Shown here: piece after piece, positions 25,397 to 34,480 of the stretch
How the letters are laid out: every line of letters starts with the position of its first letter
How positions within the stretch are numbered: position 1 is the first letter of the stretch
NCBI GenBank assembly: GCA_031082285.1
Contig: JAVHLK010000041.1
Coordinates: 1-43,099 of the forward strand
Direction: 5' to 3'
DNA from: Desulfomonilaceae bacterium
Lineage (GTDB): Bacteria; Desulfobacterota; Desulfomonilia; Desulfomonilales; Desulfomonilaceae
DNA: 43,099 nt
The notes under the pieces: model-generated
What the model was told of the DNA's origin: nothing
The model's database searches: none
Seen by the model: the letters and a program-made list of their open reading frames with translations, nothing else
Made by a program: the position numbers and the translations under genes

Positions 25397-26374
25397 ATGA
25401 AACGCAGCCGTGACCGGGACCTGAGTCTGTTCCTGAGGGCGATCCCCATTGTAATCGCAGTACTGATGCTCCTTCTGCACCACGGAGAGCCTCTCGAGGC
25501 ATTCGACCTGATGTCGGGCATCATCGATTCTCCCGAGTTCAAGGGCAAGGACCCATTATCGAACCTGCGTACCGCGGCGGACCTGCTGCAATCGAATAAA
25601 TTGAGGCAGACCGATATCTCGTTCTTTTTGCTGGACTGGGGAGATCGGTACCTGAGGGAGACGTCGGACCCTCTCGAAAGGCTCAAGAAATGGTCGACCT
25701 TGACTCAAGATAAGACGCTGAGTCATCTGAAGCTCCCGAGAGACTTCCTCAACCGCGTCCTCCTTGCGGAATACCTTGTCCGAAAGACTCGTTACCTCCA
25801 CTTGCCGCCCGCAAAACGACTGGACCTCATCCGCCGATTGCAGGACAAGGACCTCGTCGATTGGTCGGTCGCGCTGGCCTATTCGAGGCTCTACGCAGGA
25901 GCGGTTGTTCTGGGCGCAAAAGGGTACGAGAGTCGGAGTCCGGCGGAGGCCCTTGCAACTCTGAAGAAACTGAGCGACGAGGGGCTCATTGGCCGGCACT
26001 ACCGGGTGCCGACCGAGGCTCTGCTCATATCGGAAGCATTGGCGCTGGATGAGAGCTTCGAGACCGGGACCCCGTTGGACCGTTTGATGAAACTCAGGGA
26101 CCTCGAGCACAAAGGACTGATTGCTCCGCTCAACAAGAAAGAGACGGAAAAGCTTCCTGCATGGCGTCTGTTGGTGAGCGATCCTTCGTTCCTGAGGGGG
26201 CAACCCAAAGTCAAAGAAGAAAGGCTTGACAAGCTCCTGAATGATGGGTTGATTTCCCCCGCCACGCACAAGGATCTTGTCCAGGTCTTTCGACCACAAT
26301 CCATGGAATCCGCCCTGCAAGCTTCGCCGGCCCCCCTTCCCAAAGAAATGGCTCCTCTGAACAGACAGCCGTGA
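25397..26374 (+). CDS. Exported alpha-helical protein with repeated SHOCT-like motifs
   Basis: 325 residues of unknown function. A signal or anchor segment at residues 12-27. The mature part is helical and carries at least four copies of a short motif in which two leucines lead to a turn: 'LIRRLQDKDLVD' (about 145), 'ALATLKKLSDEGLIG' (about 185), 'RLMKLRDLEHKGLIA' (about 233) and 'RLDKLLNDGLIS' (about 288). This 'L-x-x-L-x-x-x-G-L-I' unit is the core of SHOCT-type oligomerisation motifs. It is probably co-transcribed with the preceding membrane protein. Repeats this spaced suggest a scaffold; that is inference. Confidence 0.75.
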   Translation: MKRSRDRDLSLFLRAIPIVIAVLMLLLHHGEPLEAFDLMSGIIDSPEFKGKDPLSNLRTAADLLQSNKLRQTDISFFLLDWGDRYLRETSDPLERLKKWSTLTQDKTLSHLKLPRDFLNRVLLAEYLVRKTRYLHLPPAKRLDLIRRLQDKDLVDWSVALAYSRLYAGAVVLGAKGYESRSPAEALATLKKLSDEGLIGRHYRVPTEALLISEALALDESFETGTPLDRLMKLRDLEHKGLIAPLNKKETEKLPAWRLLVSDPSFLRGQPKVKEERLDKLLNDGLISPATHKDLVQVFRPQSMESALQASPAPLPKEMAPLNRQP

Positions 26375-26397
26375 AGAAACAACGGGGGCGACCGGTA

Positions 26398-26427
26398 TTA
26401 ACTGATTGAAACTCACACGTGTATAAT
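26398..26427 (+). promoter_or_regulatory. Possible promoter of the GlmS-like gene
   Basis: A perfect -10 hexamer TATAAT lies at 26422-26427, with TTAACT (26398-26403) 18 bases upstream as a poor -35. It is 55 bases before the GTG start at 26482. The strong -10 box in GC-rich DNA is the main argument. Confidence 0.4.
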
Positions 26428-26481
26428 GGATTTCCACGGGGCCCCGTCATCGGTTCGCATTAACTTTGAAAGGATCTTGTC

Positions 26482-29400
26482 GTGTGCGGAATAGCAGGCT
26501 TCATCAGTAACTCTCGGTGGTCGGAGGAACCCGATGCCGCGTGGATGGACGCGGTGATCGAACACATGGAGCGGTACCTCACGGATAACGGTGACCCGGC
26601 TTCACTCGCCCGGATTCTTGAAGCTCTTGCCGACCGCCATGACGACCTCATGTCATTCGGGATGCATCTGGAACTGGTCGAAGAAAGAGTATTGCTCGGT
26701 CGAGTTCGGAAGCTCGTCGGACAGCTCGACACCGCGCTGCAACGAATTGAGCAGTCAATCGCGGACTCCGGCCCCACCGATCTCCTCGAACGCATCTTGG
26801 AAACGACACGGGATTGCGTCTGGCAACTGCGCGCGGACGTCCTGGGCAACGCGGAGAGGACCCGGGACCTCATGCCGGCCGGCATGTTTCGTGAGCAGGT
26901 GCCACGGTCCCGTCGGTTTGTGGCTTGGTCGGTTCAACAGGTGGTCGAGAATCTTGACCGTTTGGAAGTTCGTGGACGTGATTCGGCCGGCCTGTCGATT
27001 CAATGTGTCCTCGGTGAAGACGCTCCCCCCCCGCAAGAGATTCCCAACCGGATGCCCGGTACGACCGAACCCGTAATCGAGTCGGTGAACGGTGTCGAAC
27101 AACGGTGCTATTGTGCGGAGTCGTCCTCGGGCGACACCGTTCTCACATTCGTGTACAAGGTGGCAAATCTCGTGGGACGCCTGGGAGACAATACGGCTGC
27201 GTTGAGAAAGGCAATACGGGCCGATACGCGTCTGTGGAAAACCGCGGACCTGACGGTGCACGTTAACGTGCTGGCTCACACGAGATGGGCGTCAAACGGC
27301 ATCATCAGTCTTGCCAACAGTCATCCGGTGGACGGGAGTCTGTTCGGAAAGGACCAGAGTGAGACGTGCCGGGACAGCGGGGCTCAGTTCGTCCTCAACG
27401 GAGATGTCGACAACTATCATATGCTGCTCGAGCAAGTCGTCTATGAGAAGGGATATGCGGTCGATCCGCTGGTTACGACCGATGCGAAGATACTGCCGCT
27501 CGTGTACCGACTGGGCACCAACTCGACGCGGACGCCGGAAGAACGCTTTGCAGACGTGATGCGGCGCAGCGAGGGTTCTCTGGCCGTTGTCATGCAGCAT
27601 CCGCTTTACCCCCGAACACTGTACCTCGGACAAAAGGGCAGCGGGCAAAGCCTTTTCGTTGGAAGGCTCAAGGACGGTTTTATCCTCGCGTCGGAGGTCT
27701 ACGGTCTGGCTTCGCTGACTCGTCGATCCTACAGTCTTGCAGGAACCCTCAAGGGCGGAATGTGTATGGCTGTTGCCGCGGACCGCGACCTTGGGGAGAA
27801 CTGGACGGGGTATCACCTTGAGGACGGCGAACCATCCGAAATCACACCGGAACCCATTTATATCCATTCACGGGACATTTATCGAGGAGCCTACGACTAC
27901 TATTTTGAGAAAGAGATCCATGAAGCATCGTCGAGCGTGAGGAAGACGATCAAAGGTAAGTATCGCAAGAGCCGAGGCAAGGTTCACTTCACTGCGGACA
28001 CCCAAACGGCATTGGGACGGCTGTTGAGCCGTTTTCGCGATCCGGGTTTGCCTCCCGTCCGGAGAATCATGGCGATCGGCCAAGGCACCGCCGCGGTTGC
28101 GGCCAAAGGTACCGCATACCTGATCGACCGTGCTCTGGAAGGATCCGGCATCCACGTGAGTGCATCTAAGGCCTCTGAAATGTCGGGTTTTTTGTCCGAA
28201 CAACCGCTTTCGGACATGCTGGTCATTGCGATTTCCCAGAGCGGTACGACCACGGACACCAACCGAACCGTCGACGTGGCGGGATCGAGAGGCGCATGGA
28301 TCCATTCCATCGTCAACAGGCGCAATTCTCCGCTCGTGTCGAAATCTGATTCACATTTCTATACCAGTGACGGACGCGACGTCGAAATGGCGGTTGCTTC
28401 CACCAAAGCCTTTTATTCCCAGATAGCCGCGGGCGAACTCACCGCGTTGCTCCTGGCTTCGGAGCTCAAGACGCTCGGCGACGAGCAGATCTACACGGCA
28501 ATGGAAGACCTGGAACGACTGCCCGCGGACATCGATTGGGTGCTGGCACAGCGGGACGTCATCAAAGAGATTGCCCAGACGTACGGACCGCGAAGCCGCA
28601 ACTGGGCCGTGGTAGGCAATGGTTCCAACAAGATCGCCGCGGATGAGATACGCATCAAGTTGAGCGAACTTTGTTACAAGTCCATACCGTGCGACCACAC
28701 CGAGGACAAGAAGCACATAGACCTGTCGACGGAACCGTTGACGTTGGTCGTGGCCAACGACCTTCCGCAGCAACTAATTCAGGATACGGTAAAAGAAGTG
28801 GCCATTTTTCGTGCCCACTACGGTAAGCCGCTGGTATTGTGCGCGCGAGGGGAAACGCGCTTTCGTGAACAAGCCGAGCGCGTGATCGAGCTTCCCCGTA
28901 CGGGGAGTGGGCTGGGTTTTGTCCTTGCAACCGTTGCCGGGCATTTGTGGGGATTTTATGCCGCGTTGGGCATCGACGCAGGAGCTGAGAAGTTGAGGCA
29001 GGTACGTGGAGAACTCTCCGAAATGTTGGAGAAGTCCGATCCTCCGGCCGTAGAGGACCTGGAACGGAGGTTCACGAAAATCATCGAATATCTTGCCTCA
29101 GGCGAAATGGACGCATCGCTCCCGGCTTCCACGGTGGGGCTGTTGGCGGTTTACACATCGAGACTGAAAGAAAGGTACGGCGACGGAAATGGGGCCAAAG
29201 AGGTCATTCGAGAAGGTATCGCCATTTTGAGCAAGGCCGTCGAAGAACTCACTCGACCGATCGATACGATCCGTCACCAGGCAAAAACCGTGACGGTGGG
29301 CATCTCGAGACCCCAAGAAGTCTTGCCGGATTGCATACTGAAGGCGTTGGCTGAGCTTTCGGCTTCTCCCTCTCAAATTCGGGAGCTGGATCGGCGAATG

Positions 29401-29928
29401 CTGAGAGGAGTTTCCCCTATTGTGGCCGACATCATCGGCGGAATCCACTATTCTCTGGTGTTGACCCTGGACGGGTCTCCCGTGGACCAAAAGGGCGGAC
29501 CGTGGCTCCACATCAAGACGCGATTCGGGTCAAGCATGGGCAAGCCGTCCCGCTTCGACAAACCCGGACAGGCCATGGGAAGCAAACGAACCGCGCTGCG
29601 TCTCGGGAGGGCCGTTTGGAGCTCCGGTCGGTTAGGACGGGAGAACCTCCTGGTCGTTCCCCTCTCCGACGAGGATGCAGAAAGAGCCGGCGTATTGCTC
29701 TTCCACGTGGATTTTGTCCCCGACGCATCTCGAGACGAGAAGCTGGAGATCCTGAAGGTCCTCGGAAACCGCTACCACGAGCTTGTAGAGCGCCTTCAAG
29801 AGCTTTCCGGTTCCATGGCACTTGACGATTTTCTGGAAGGGGTCTCGCCGAGAGACCTCGTGTTGGAACCGATCGACAGTCTTATCCTATCTCGAGCCGA
29901 AAGGGATCAACCGCGGGACAAAGCCTAG
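26482..29928 (+). CDS. Giant GlmS-like protein: class II glutamine amidotransferase plus double SIS
   Basis: 1148 residues from a GTG start that places the N-terminal nucleophile cysteine at position 2 (MCGIAGF). Ordinary GlmS has about 610. Residues 12-160 are an inserted helical segment; amidotransferase motifs then resume: 'RGRDSAG' (164-170), 'AHTRWASNG' (265-273), 'LNGDVDNY' (305-312) and 'TTDAK' (332-336). SIS domain 1 starts near 525 ('IMAIGQGTAAVAAKGTAY', 'ISQSGTTTDT'); SIS domain 2 near 710 ('WAVVGNGSNKIAADEIRIK', with 'DKKHIDL' for the usual 'ELKHGPL'). The last 270 residues have no match I recognise, and the usual SVTVE tail is missing. It probably transfers glutamine ammonia to a sugar phosphate or related ketone; whether it makes glucosamine-6-phosphate is open. 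prmA converges on it. Confidence 0.85.
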   Translation: MCGIAGFISNSRWSEEPDAAWMDAVIEHMERYLTDNGDPASLARILEALADRHDDLMSFGMHLELVEERVLLGRVRKLVGQLDTALQRIEQSIADSGPTDLLERILETTRDCVWQLRADVLGNAERTRDLMPAGMFREQVPRSRRFVAWSVQQVVENLDRLEVRGRDSAGLSIQCVLGEDAPPPQEIPNRMPGTTEPVIESVNGVEQRCYCAESSSGDTVLTFVYKVANLVGRLGDNTAALRKAIRADTRLWKTADLTVHVNVLAHTRWASNGIISLANSHPVDGSLFGKDQSETCRDSGAQFVLNGDVDNYHMLLEQVVYEKGYAVDPLVTTDAKILPLVYRLGTNSTRTPEERFADVMRRSEGSLAVVMQHPLYPRTLYLGQKGSGQSLFVGRLKDGFILASEVYGLASLTRRSYSLAGTLKGGMCMAVAADRDLGENWTGYHLEDGEPSEITPEPIYIHSRDIYRGAYDYYFEKEIHEASSSVRKTIKGKYRKSRGKVHFTADTQTALGRLLSRFRDPGLPPVRRIMAIGQGTAAVAAKGTAYLIDRALEGSGIHVSASKASEMSGFLSEQPLSDMLVIAISQSGTTTDTNRTVDVAGSRGAWIHSIVNRRNSPLVSKSDSHFYTSDGRDVEMAVASTKAFYSQIAAGELTALLLASELKTLGDEQIYTAMEDLERLPADIDWVLAQRDVIKEIAQTYGPRSRNWAVVGNGSNKIAADEIRIKLSELCYKSIPCDHTEDKKHIDLSTEPLTLVVANDLPQQLIQDTVKEVAIFRAHYGKPLVLCARGETRFREQAERVIELPRTGSGLGFVLATVAGHLWGFYAALGIDAGAEKLRQVRGELSEMLEKSDPPAVEDLERRFTKIIEYLASGEMDASLPASTVGLLAVYTSRLKERYGDGNGAKEVIREGIAILSKAVEELTRPIDTIRHQAKTVTVGISRPQEVLPDCILKALAELSASPSQIRELDRRMLRGVSPIVADIIGGIHYSLVLTLDGSPVDQKGGPWLHIKTRFGSSMGKPSRFDKPGQAMGSKRTALRLGRAVWSSGRLGRENLLVVPLSDEDAERAGVLLFHVDFVPDASRDEKLEILKVLGNRYHELVERLQELSGSMALDDFLEGVSPRDLVLEPIDSLILSRAERDQPRDKA

Positions 29929-29976
29929 TACAGGATTTCGTGAATACGGTCACGTGTTCGTAATCGCTCGGTGACC

Positions 29977-30870
29977 TCACTTCACCTTCTCAAACAGTCC
30001 GCAGCCCCACTCCGATCTCGTGATTTCCCTCCTCAGTGCCGACCGATCCGACCGGTACATCTCCTTGACCTGATCCCACTGGTCCAGAGGAACGCCTGAA
30101 AGAATCAGGAAACGCGTGAAAAGTGCTGCGATCAGCTTCCTATTGGCCAGCAAAGTCAGGGGATCGAGGTTGGCGACCACGAGGTCCGTGGGCTCGGAAC
30201 ATTCCGTCAATGTCTGATTCCTCAAGTCCAGGTCTATCTCAAGGTTATTGAGGGCCGCGTTCCGACGAGCGGATCGTATCGCCGCCGGGTCGTTATCAAC
30301 GCCGGTTACCCGAAAGGCTCCGAGTTTCTTGGCGGCTATGGCAAGAATTCCCGAGCCGCACCCCAGATCGAGAACGCTGAATCGAGTTCCTGTCCGGGTC
30401 AATTCTTCGGCAGCCTCTTCGAGGAGCTCCAGACATCCTTGAGTGGTCTCATGGGTCCCCGTTCCAAAAGCTTCGGCAGGCTCGATTACGATCGGAGTGC
30501 GATGTTCCGAACGCGGCTCAATCCACGGAGGAGTCACCATAAGATGCTTTCCGACTTCGATTGGTCTGAACCGGCTCTGCCAGGCCGTGGCCCAGTCCTG
30601 GTGAGGCAACTGCGAGACCACCAGTTCAGCCGCGGGAAGATCGGGAAAAGTCTCCGCGAGGGCGGCAAGCAACTCTCGCAATCGCGACTCCACGGCCTGC
30701 CGGCGATGCGAAGGAAAATACGCGGTAACGCGTACGACGCGCGCGTCGGAATCGTCGATGACGACGCCTCCGCTTCCCTGATCGATGCAGAAGTCATTGA
30801 CGGCATCGGCAAGCTCGTGAGGAACAGTGATTTCGAGGGTGGTCCATTGATCGGTGTGCGAAGCGGTCAT
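29977..30870 (-). CDS. prmA: Ribosomal protein L11 methyltransferase
   Basis: 297 residues, standard length. Trimethylates ribosomal protein L11 using S-adenosylmethionine. Diagnostic blocks are 'HQDWATAWQSRFRPIEVG' (the PrmA linker), 'EPAEAFGTGTHETTQ', the SAM motif 'VLDLGCGSGILAIAAKKLGA' and 'VVANLDPLTL' for the usual N-I-x-x-x-P. The N-terminal domain (about 1-80) is the L11-binding domain. It ends 48 bases from the convergent GlmS-like stop; that spacer contains GGTCAC/GTGACC arms. Confidence 0.94.
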   Translation of the reverse strand: MTASHTDQWTTLEITVPHELADAVNDFCIDQGSGGVVIDDSDARVVRVTAYFPSHRRQAVESRLRELLAALAETFPDLPAAELVVSQLPHQDWATAWQSRFRPIEVGKHLMVTPPWIEPRSEHRTPIVIEPAEAFGTGTHETTQGCLELLEEAAEELTRTGTRFSVLDLGCGSGILAIAAKKLGAFRVTGVDNDPAAIRSARRNAALNNLEIDLDLRNQTLTECSEPTDLVVANLDPLTLLANRKLIAALFTRFLILSGVPLDQWDQVKEMYRSDRSALRREITRSEWGCGLFEKVK

Positions 30871-30996
30871 TGTCTTTTCCCCAAGTCTCGCGGTCGACGA
30901 TTGGGAACCCTCTCACACGAGGGCTCGCGGCCGCGGTTCGCCGTGTGCCGGTGCCGCCGGAGAATCCGGCGTATCACCCCTCCCTCAAAGACGAAG

Positions 30997-31037
30997 GGCC
31001 GGACGGTACGCGATGGGGGAGTGCTTACCGTCCGGCC
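30997..31037. repeat. 41-base perfect hairpin upstream of prmA
   Basis: GGCCGGACGGTA (30997-31008) and TACCGTCCGGCC (31026-31037) form a perfect 12-bp stem with a 17-base loop. A second hairpin, CGCCGG-AGAAT-CCGGCG, lies at 30955-30971. They occupy the 313-base gap between prmA and the small secreted-protein gene, which has no credible gene. A factor-independent end for the upstream gene would need a T-run, which is absent; REP-type element is the alternative. Confidence 0.6.
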
Positions 31038-31183
31038 GTGACATGCAGCGTGCTGAAAGTGAGGATAACCCCTGTTTAGGAGACTTCTCCACGTTCCGGA
31101 TGCGCCCGACTCGGCGCGGGAATCCCGGGAATCAATCTATCGTTACCAGTCCCCTGAGGGTGACGAACCGTAATTCTCAGACC

Positions 31184-31531
31184 TCAGTCAATTGATTTCA
31201 TACACTGTTTGGCTTCTTCGGTGGCCTGACGATACAGCTCCCGGAATTTGCCCTCCATCTTTCGATTCTGGTCATATTGGGCAAAGAGGTTGTCCATGGC
31301 GGTTATGGTGCCCTGATTCTTGGGCAGTTGCGCCATGTTCTCGATCTGCAACATGTAAGACCTGGCTATCTGATTGTGTGACTCGGCCCGCGCTTGATAG
31401 GCTCGCGCAGAAGAGACGAGTTCCTGGCAGACGGACAGGTACCAGGTTCGCTCACAGTAACCTGGATTCGCGGCACAGAGTAGAGTCAGGGTGAGCAATG
31501 TGAAGACGATGAAAGATGACCTGAAGTTCAT
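31184..31531 (-). CDS. Small exported protein, unknown function
   Basis: 115 residues from the ATG at 31531, which follows GAGGGT and gives a proper signal peptide: 'MNFRSSFIVFTLLTLTLLC' then 'AANPGYCERTW'. The mature part of about 88 residues is one helical unit ('SSARAYQARAESHNQIARSYM', then 'YDQNRKMEGKFRELYRQATEEAKQC') with two cysteines that could form a disulfide near the ends. No family recognised. It diverges from mtnA. Confidence 0.65.
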   Translation of the reverse strand: MNFRSSFIVFTLLTLTLLCAANPGYCERTWYLSVCQELVSSARAYQARAESHNQIARSYMLQIENMAQLPKNQGTITAMDNLFAQYDQNRKMEGKFRELYRQATEEAKQCMKSID

Positions 31532-31834
31532 CGTGGATACCCTCAAGGTTTTTCCAGTCATATAGCAAGACTGTGACGATTTAGCAAATACTTTTTGAGC
31601 AAACAACAATAAATTATGAAAATATCCGGATCATTTACTTGGTGGCCTGCGGCACTTCCTCTACGCGGCGCCTTGTCTCTCTGCGAGGGGAACTTGACCG
31701 CCGGCGGACCGCATGGTAGACAAAAATCTGGTTGTCGGAATTAAGCCTATCGGAGGGGGTCGTTGGACGTCACGACCGCCGGCGGTACGCGACAGAGACG
31801 AGTTTGAGTCGATCGAGCTTGCCGAGGAGGCATA
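31532..31834. other. Divergent promoter region with a palindromic repeat
   Basis: About 300 bases between the small secreted protein gene (minus) and mtnA (plus). The minus-strand side has TTGCTA-17-TATATG as a plausible promoter near 31560-31600. From about 31664 to 31802 two copies of ACCGCCGGCGG lie about 85 bases apart and the outer flanks GTCTCT/AGAGAC are complementary, giving a loose palindromic element. No tRNA, riboswitch or short gene was seen. The mtnA ribosome site is at its right end. Confidence 0.4.
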
Positions 31835-32902
31835 TTGGAAGATCCATTTCGCACGATAGAGTGGAGGGGCGATCACATTCGACTCTTGGATCAGACGCTC
31901 TTACCGCTTGATGAAAAGTACATTGAAATTCGAACAGTTGACGAAATGTGCGACGCGATCAAGCGTCTCGCCGTCCGAGGAGCCCCTGCCATAGGAGTTG
32001 CCGCGGCCATGGGCATAGCCCTGGGAATGCTCGGTGCTTCGGGGATGGACCGGGAGGCATATCGCGCACGTTTCGATGAGGTGTGCGCACAAATAGCCGC
32101 GACGCGGCCGACGGCGGTGAATCTGTTCTGGGCGGTGTCGCGAATGAGGGCCGTGTTGGAAAAAGCCGAGAAGTTGAACGTTCCCGACCCCTCGGCACTG
32201 CTGGTGGAAGAAGCCGTCGCGTTGGAACGGGAGGACCGCGCCTTGTGCGAACGGATCGGTCACAACGGAATGGGGCTGCTGGATGACGGTGACACGGTAC
32301 TTACGCACTGCAATGCGGGCGGACTTGCCACCGCAGGGTACGGCACGGCTCTCGGCGTAATCCGGTCCGCATTTGAGAACGGAAAGAACATACGGGTGAT
32401 ATCCGACGAGACAAGACCTCTGAATCAGGGATCGCGGATAACCTCATGGGAATTGCAGAAGCTCGGGGTGCCCGTGACGCTCATACCGGACAACACCGCG
32501 GGTGCACTGATGCAAAGGGGTGAGATTCAGAAGGTAATCGTGGGGGCCGACCGTATAGCCGCCAACGGAGATGCCGCAAACAAGATCGGGACCTATTCGG
32601 TGGCCGTTCTGGCCAGGCACCACGGAATCCCGTTTTATGTGGCCGCACCGCTTTCGACCATCGACATGTCTCTGCGAAGCGGAACGGAGATTCCCATCGA
32701 GGAGCGGGACCCCCGCGAGGTGACCCACATCGGGGGGATAGCCATTGCGCCCGAAGGAGTTGCCGTCAGAAACATAGCCTTTGACGTGACCCCCCATGAA
32801 CTGATTCACGGCATCATAACCGAGTGGGGAACCGCGTCGGAGCCGTACGAGGAGTCATTCCGGGCTTTTTTTGCCGCACAGGAGAAAGGAGGGGCAGTGT
32901 GA
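31835..32902 (+). CDS. mtnA: S-methyl-5-thioribose-1-phosphate isomerase (or related aldose-phosphate isomerase)
   Basis: 355 residues from a TTG start with GAGGAGG four bases upstream. Converts methylthioribose-1-phosphate to methylthioribulose-1-phosphate in methionine salvage; in organisms lacking the rest of the pathway, homologues act on related deoxyribose or ribose phosphates. Motifs: 'VRGAPAIGVAAA', the catalytic cysteine in 'LTHCNAGGLAT', and the catalytic aspartate in 'VGADRIAANGDAANKIGTY'. No other salvage genes are present here. The stop overlaps the pncB start (GTGA), so the two are translationally coupled, an unusual partner choice. Confidence 0.92.
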   Translation: MEDPFRTIEWRGDHIRLLDQTLLPLDEKYIEIRTVDEMCDAIKRLAVRGAPAIGVAAAMGIALGMLGASGMDREAYRARFDEVCAQIAATRPTAVNLFWAVSRMRAVLEKAEKLNVPDPSALLVEEAVALEREDRALCERIGHNGMGLLDDGDTVLTHCNAGGLATAGYGTALGVIRSAFENGKNIRVISDETRPLNQGSRITSWELQKLGVPVTLIPDNTAGALMQRGEIQKVIVGADRIAANGDAANKIGTYSVAVLARHHGIPFYVAAPLSTIDMSLRSGTEIPIEERDPREVTHIGGIAIAPEGVAVRNIAFDVTPHELIHGIITEWGTASEPYEESFRAFFAAQEKGGAV

Positions 32903-34476
32903 AACCGATTCTTCGCGACCCCTCAACCGGAAGGATTCTTGATTCCGTCGAGCTCGTCGACGCGGATTCCAATGCAGTCCTGGGGGATCTGGACGCGGTC
33001 CGCGTTCTGGACGGAGTGAGATGTCCAAACCTCACTCTGGACACCGATCTGTACGAACTCACCATGGTTGCCGGCTATAAGGTTCTCGGGAGGAGCCGGC
33101 AAAGAGCCTGCTTCGATCTCTATTATCGGCAGAATCCCGACAATGGAGCATTCTGCATCTTTTCCGGGCTCGAGAGCGTCATCAATTACATCAACAATCT
33201 CGGCATGTACCCGGACGACTTGGAGTATCTCGAGAGCCTCGGCATCTTTTCGGCCGATGCGTTGGCCGCACTGGCGTCCGGCATAAAATTCACCGGAGAC
33301 GTCTGGGCGGTACCGGAAGGAACGGTGGTCTTCCCCCAGGAACCTCTTATTCGTGTGGTTGGACCGATTGCGGAAGCACAGATTCTCGAAACGACCATGC
33401 TGGCCCTCGTGGGTCACCAGACGCTCATTGCCACGAAGGCGGCTCGAATGTGTATGGCCACAGGAGGGGCGCCGGTGGTTGATTTCGGGACCCGGCGGGC
33501 CCATGGTGTTCAAGCCGCGCTCTATGGTGCGAGGGCCGCATACATCGGCGGTTGCGTCGGCACGTCCAACGTCAAGGCGGGCAAACTTTTCGGCATCCCG
33601 GTGCGGGGCACCCATGCCCACAGCTGGGTGGAAAGTTTTGAAAACGAAATCGAGTCGTTTCACGGTTTCGCGGACACGTTCCCGAACAACTGTGTCTTGC
33701 TTGTCGACACCTACGACACCATTCAGGGGATACGACGGGCCATACAGGTAGCGCGCGACATGCGGGAATCCGGCAACACTCTAAACGGTATTCGCATAGA
33801 CAGCGGAGACCTTGCGTACTATTCCAAGGCCGCGCGCAACATGCTCGACGCGGCCGGTTTTCCGGAAGTCAAGATCCTGGCCAGCAGCGATCTCGATGAA
33901 TGGATCATCGAGAGCTTGAGGGCGCAGGGTGCCTCTATCGACATCTGGTGCGTGGGAACAAGGCTCATCACATCATACCAGACTCCCGCCCTGGGCGTTG
34001 TGTACAAGCTCATGGCAGCGGACCGGGAAGACGGCGTGCTTGTTCCCAAGATCAAGATTTCCCAGAACCCCAACAAGGTCACCAACCCCGGCGTCAAGAA
34101 GATTGTCCGGTTCTTCAATGGAAACGGGAGAATGATCGGCGATCTTCTGGCGGAAGTGGACGAACCTTTACCCACGGGCGAGCCGGTAAGGGCTCATCAC
34201 CCGATGTACGACTATATGAAGAAAACGTACAAACAGCCCTACAGAGCGGAAGAGGTCATGGTTCCCATCTTCCGGGAAGGTCGACAAGTGTACGAATTGC
34301 CTTCGCTGGAAGAGATCAGGCAGAGGGCGACGCGTCAAGTGGAGTCCCTGGAGCCCGAGTACAAGCGGTTGCCCAATCCTCACCTCTATAAGGTGTCCTT
34401 GTCGGACAAGCTTCACAAGATCAAGAGGGACCTGCTGAAACACTACGAGGACAAGAACCACGTTTCCAATAAGTGA
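32899..34476 (+). CDS. pncB: Nicotinate phosphoribosyltransferase
   Basis: 525 residues from the GTG at 32899, with AAAGGAGGGG upstream inside the end of mtnA; the two genes share GTGA. It makes nicotinate mononucleotide from nicotinate and PRPP in NAD salvage. 'LDTDLYELTMVAGY' is the family start, at about residue 45, so there is an N-terminal extension of some 40 residues not usual in the short forms. Other features: 'DFGTRRAHG', 'GTSNVKAGKLFGIPVRGTHAH' (the phosphorylated-histidine region), 'IRIDSGDLAYYSK' and 'SSDLDEW'. The long C-terminus fits the TIGR01513-type enzymes. Confidence 0.93.
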   Translation: MKPILRDPSTGRILDSVELVDADSNAVLGDLDAVRVLDGVRCPNLTLDTDLYELTMVAGYKVLGRSRQRACFDLYYRQNPDNGAFCIFSGLESVINYINNLGMYPDDLEYLESLGIFSADALAALASGIKFTGDVWAVPEGTVVFPQEPLIRVVGPIAEAQILETTMLALVGHQTLIATKAARMCMATGGAPVVDFGTRRAHGVQAALYGARAAYIGGCVGTSNVKAGKLFGIPVRGTHAHSWVESFENEIESFHGFADTFPNNCVLLVDTYDTIQGIRRAIQVARDMRESGNTLNGIRIDSGDLAYYSKAARNMLDAAGFPEVKILASSDLDEWIIESLRAQGASIDIWCVGTRLITSYQTPALGVVYKLMAADREDGVLVPKIKISQNPNKVTNPGVKKIVRFFNGNGRMIGDLLAEVDEPLPTGEPVRAHHPMYDYMKKTYKQPYRAEEVMVPIFREGRQVYELPSLEEIRQRATRQVESLEPEYKRLPNPHLYKVSLSDKLHKIKRDLLKHYEDKNHVSNK

Positions 34477-34480
34477 CCGC

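Noticed and set aside
26482-29928. Gene as two fused ordinary genes or a frameshift artefact
   Set aside because: All amidotransferase and SIS motifs lie in one unbroken frame in the right order, so a single large protein is the better reading.
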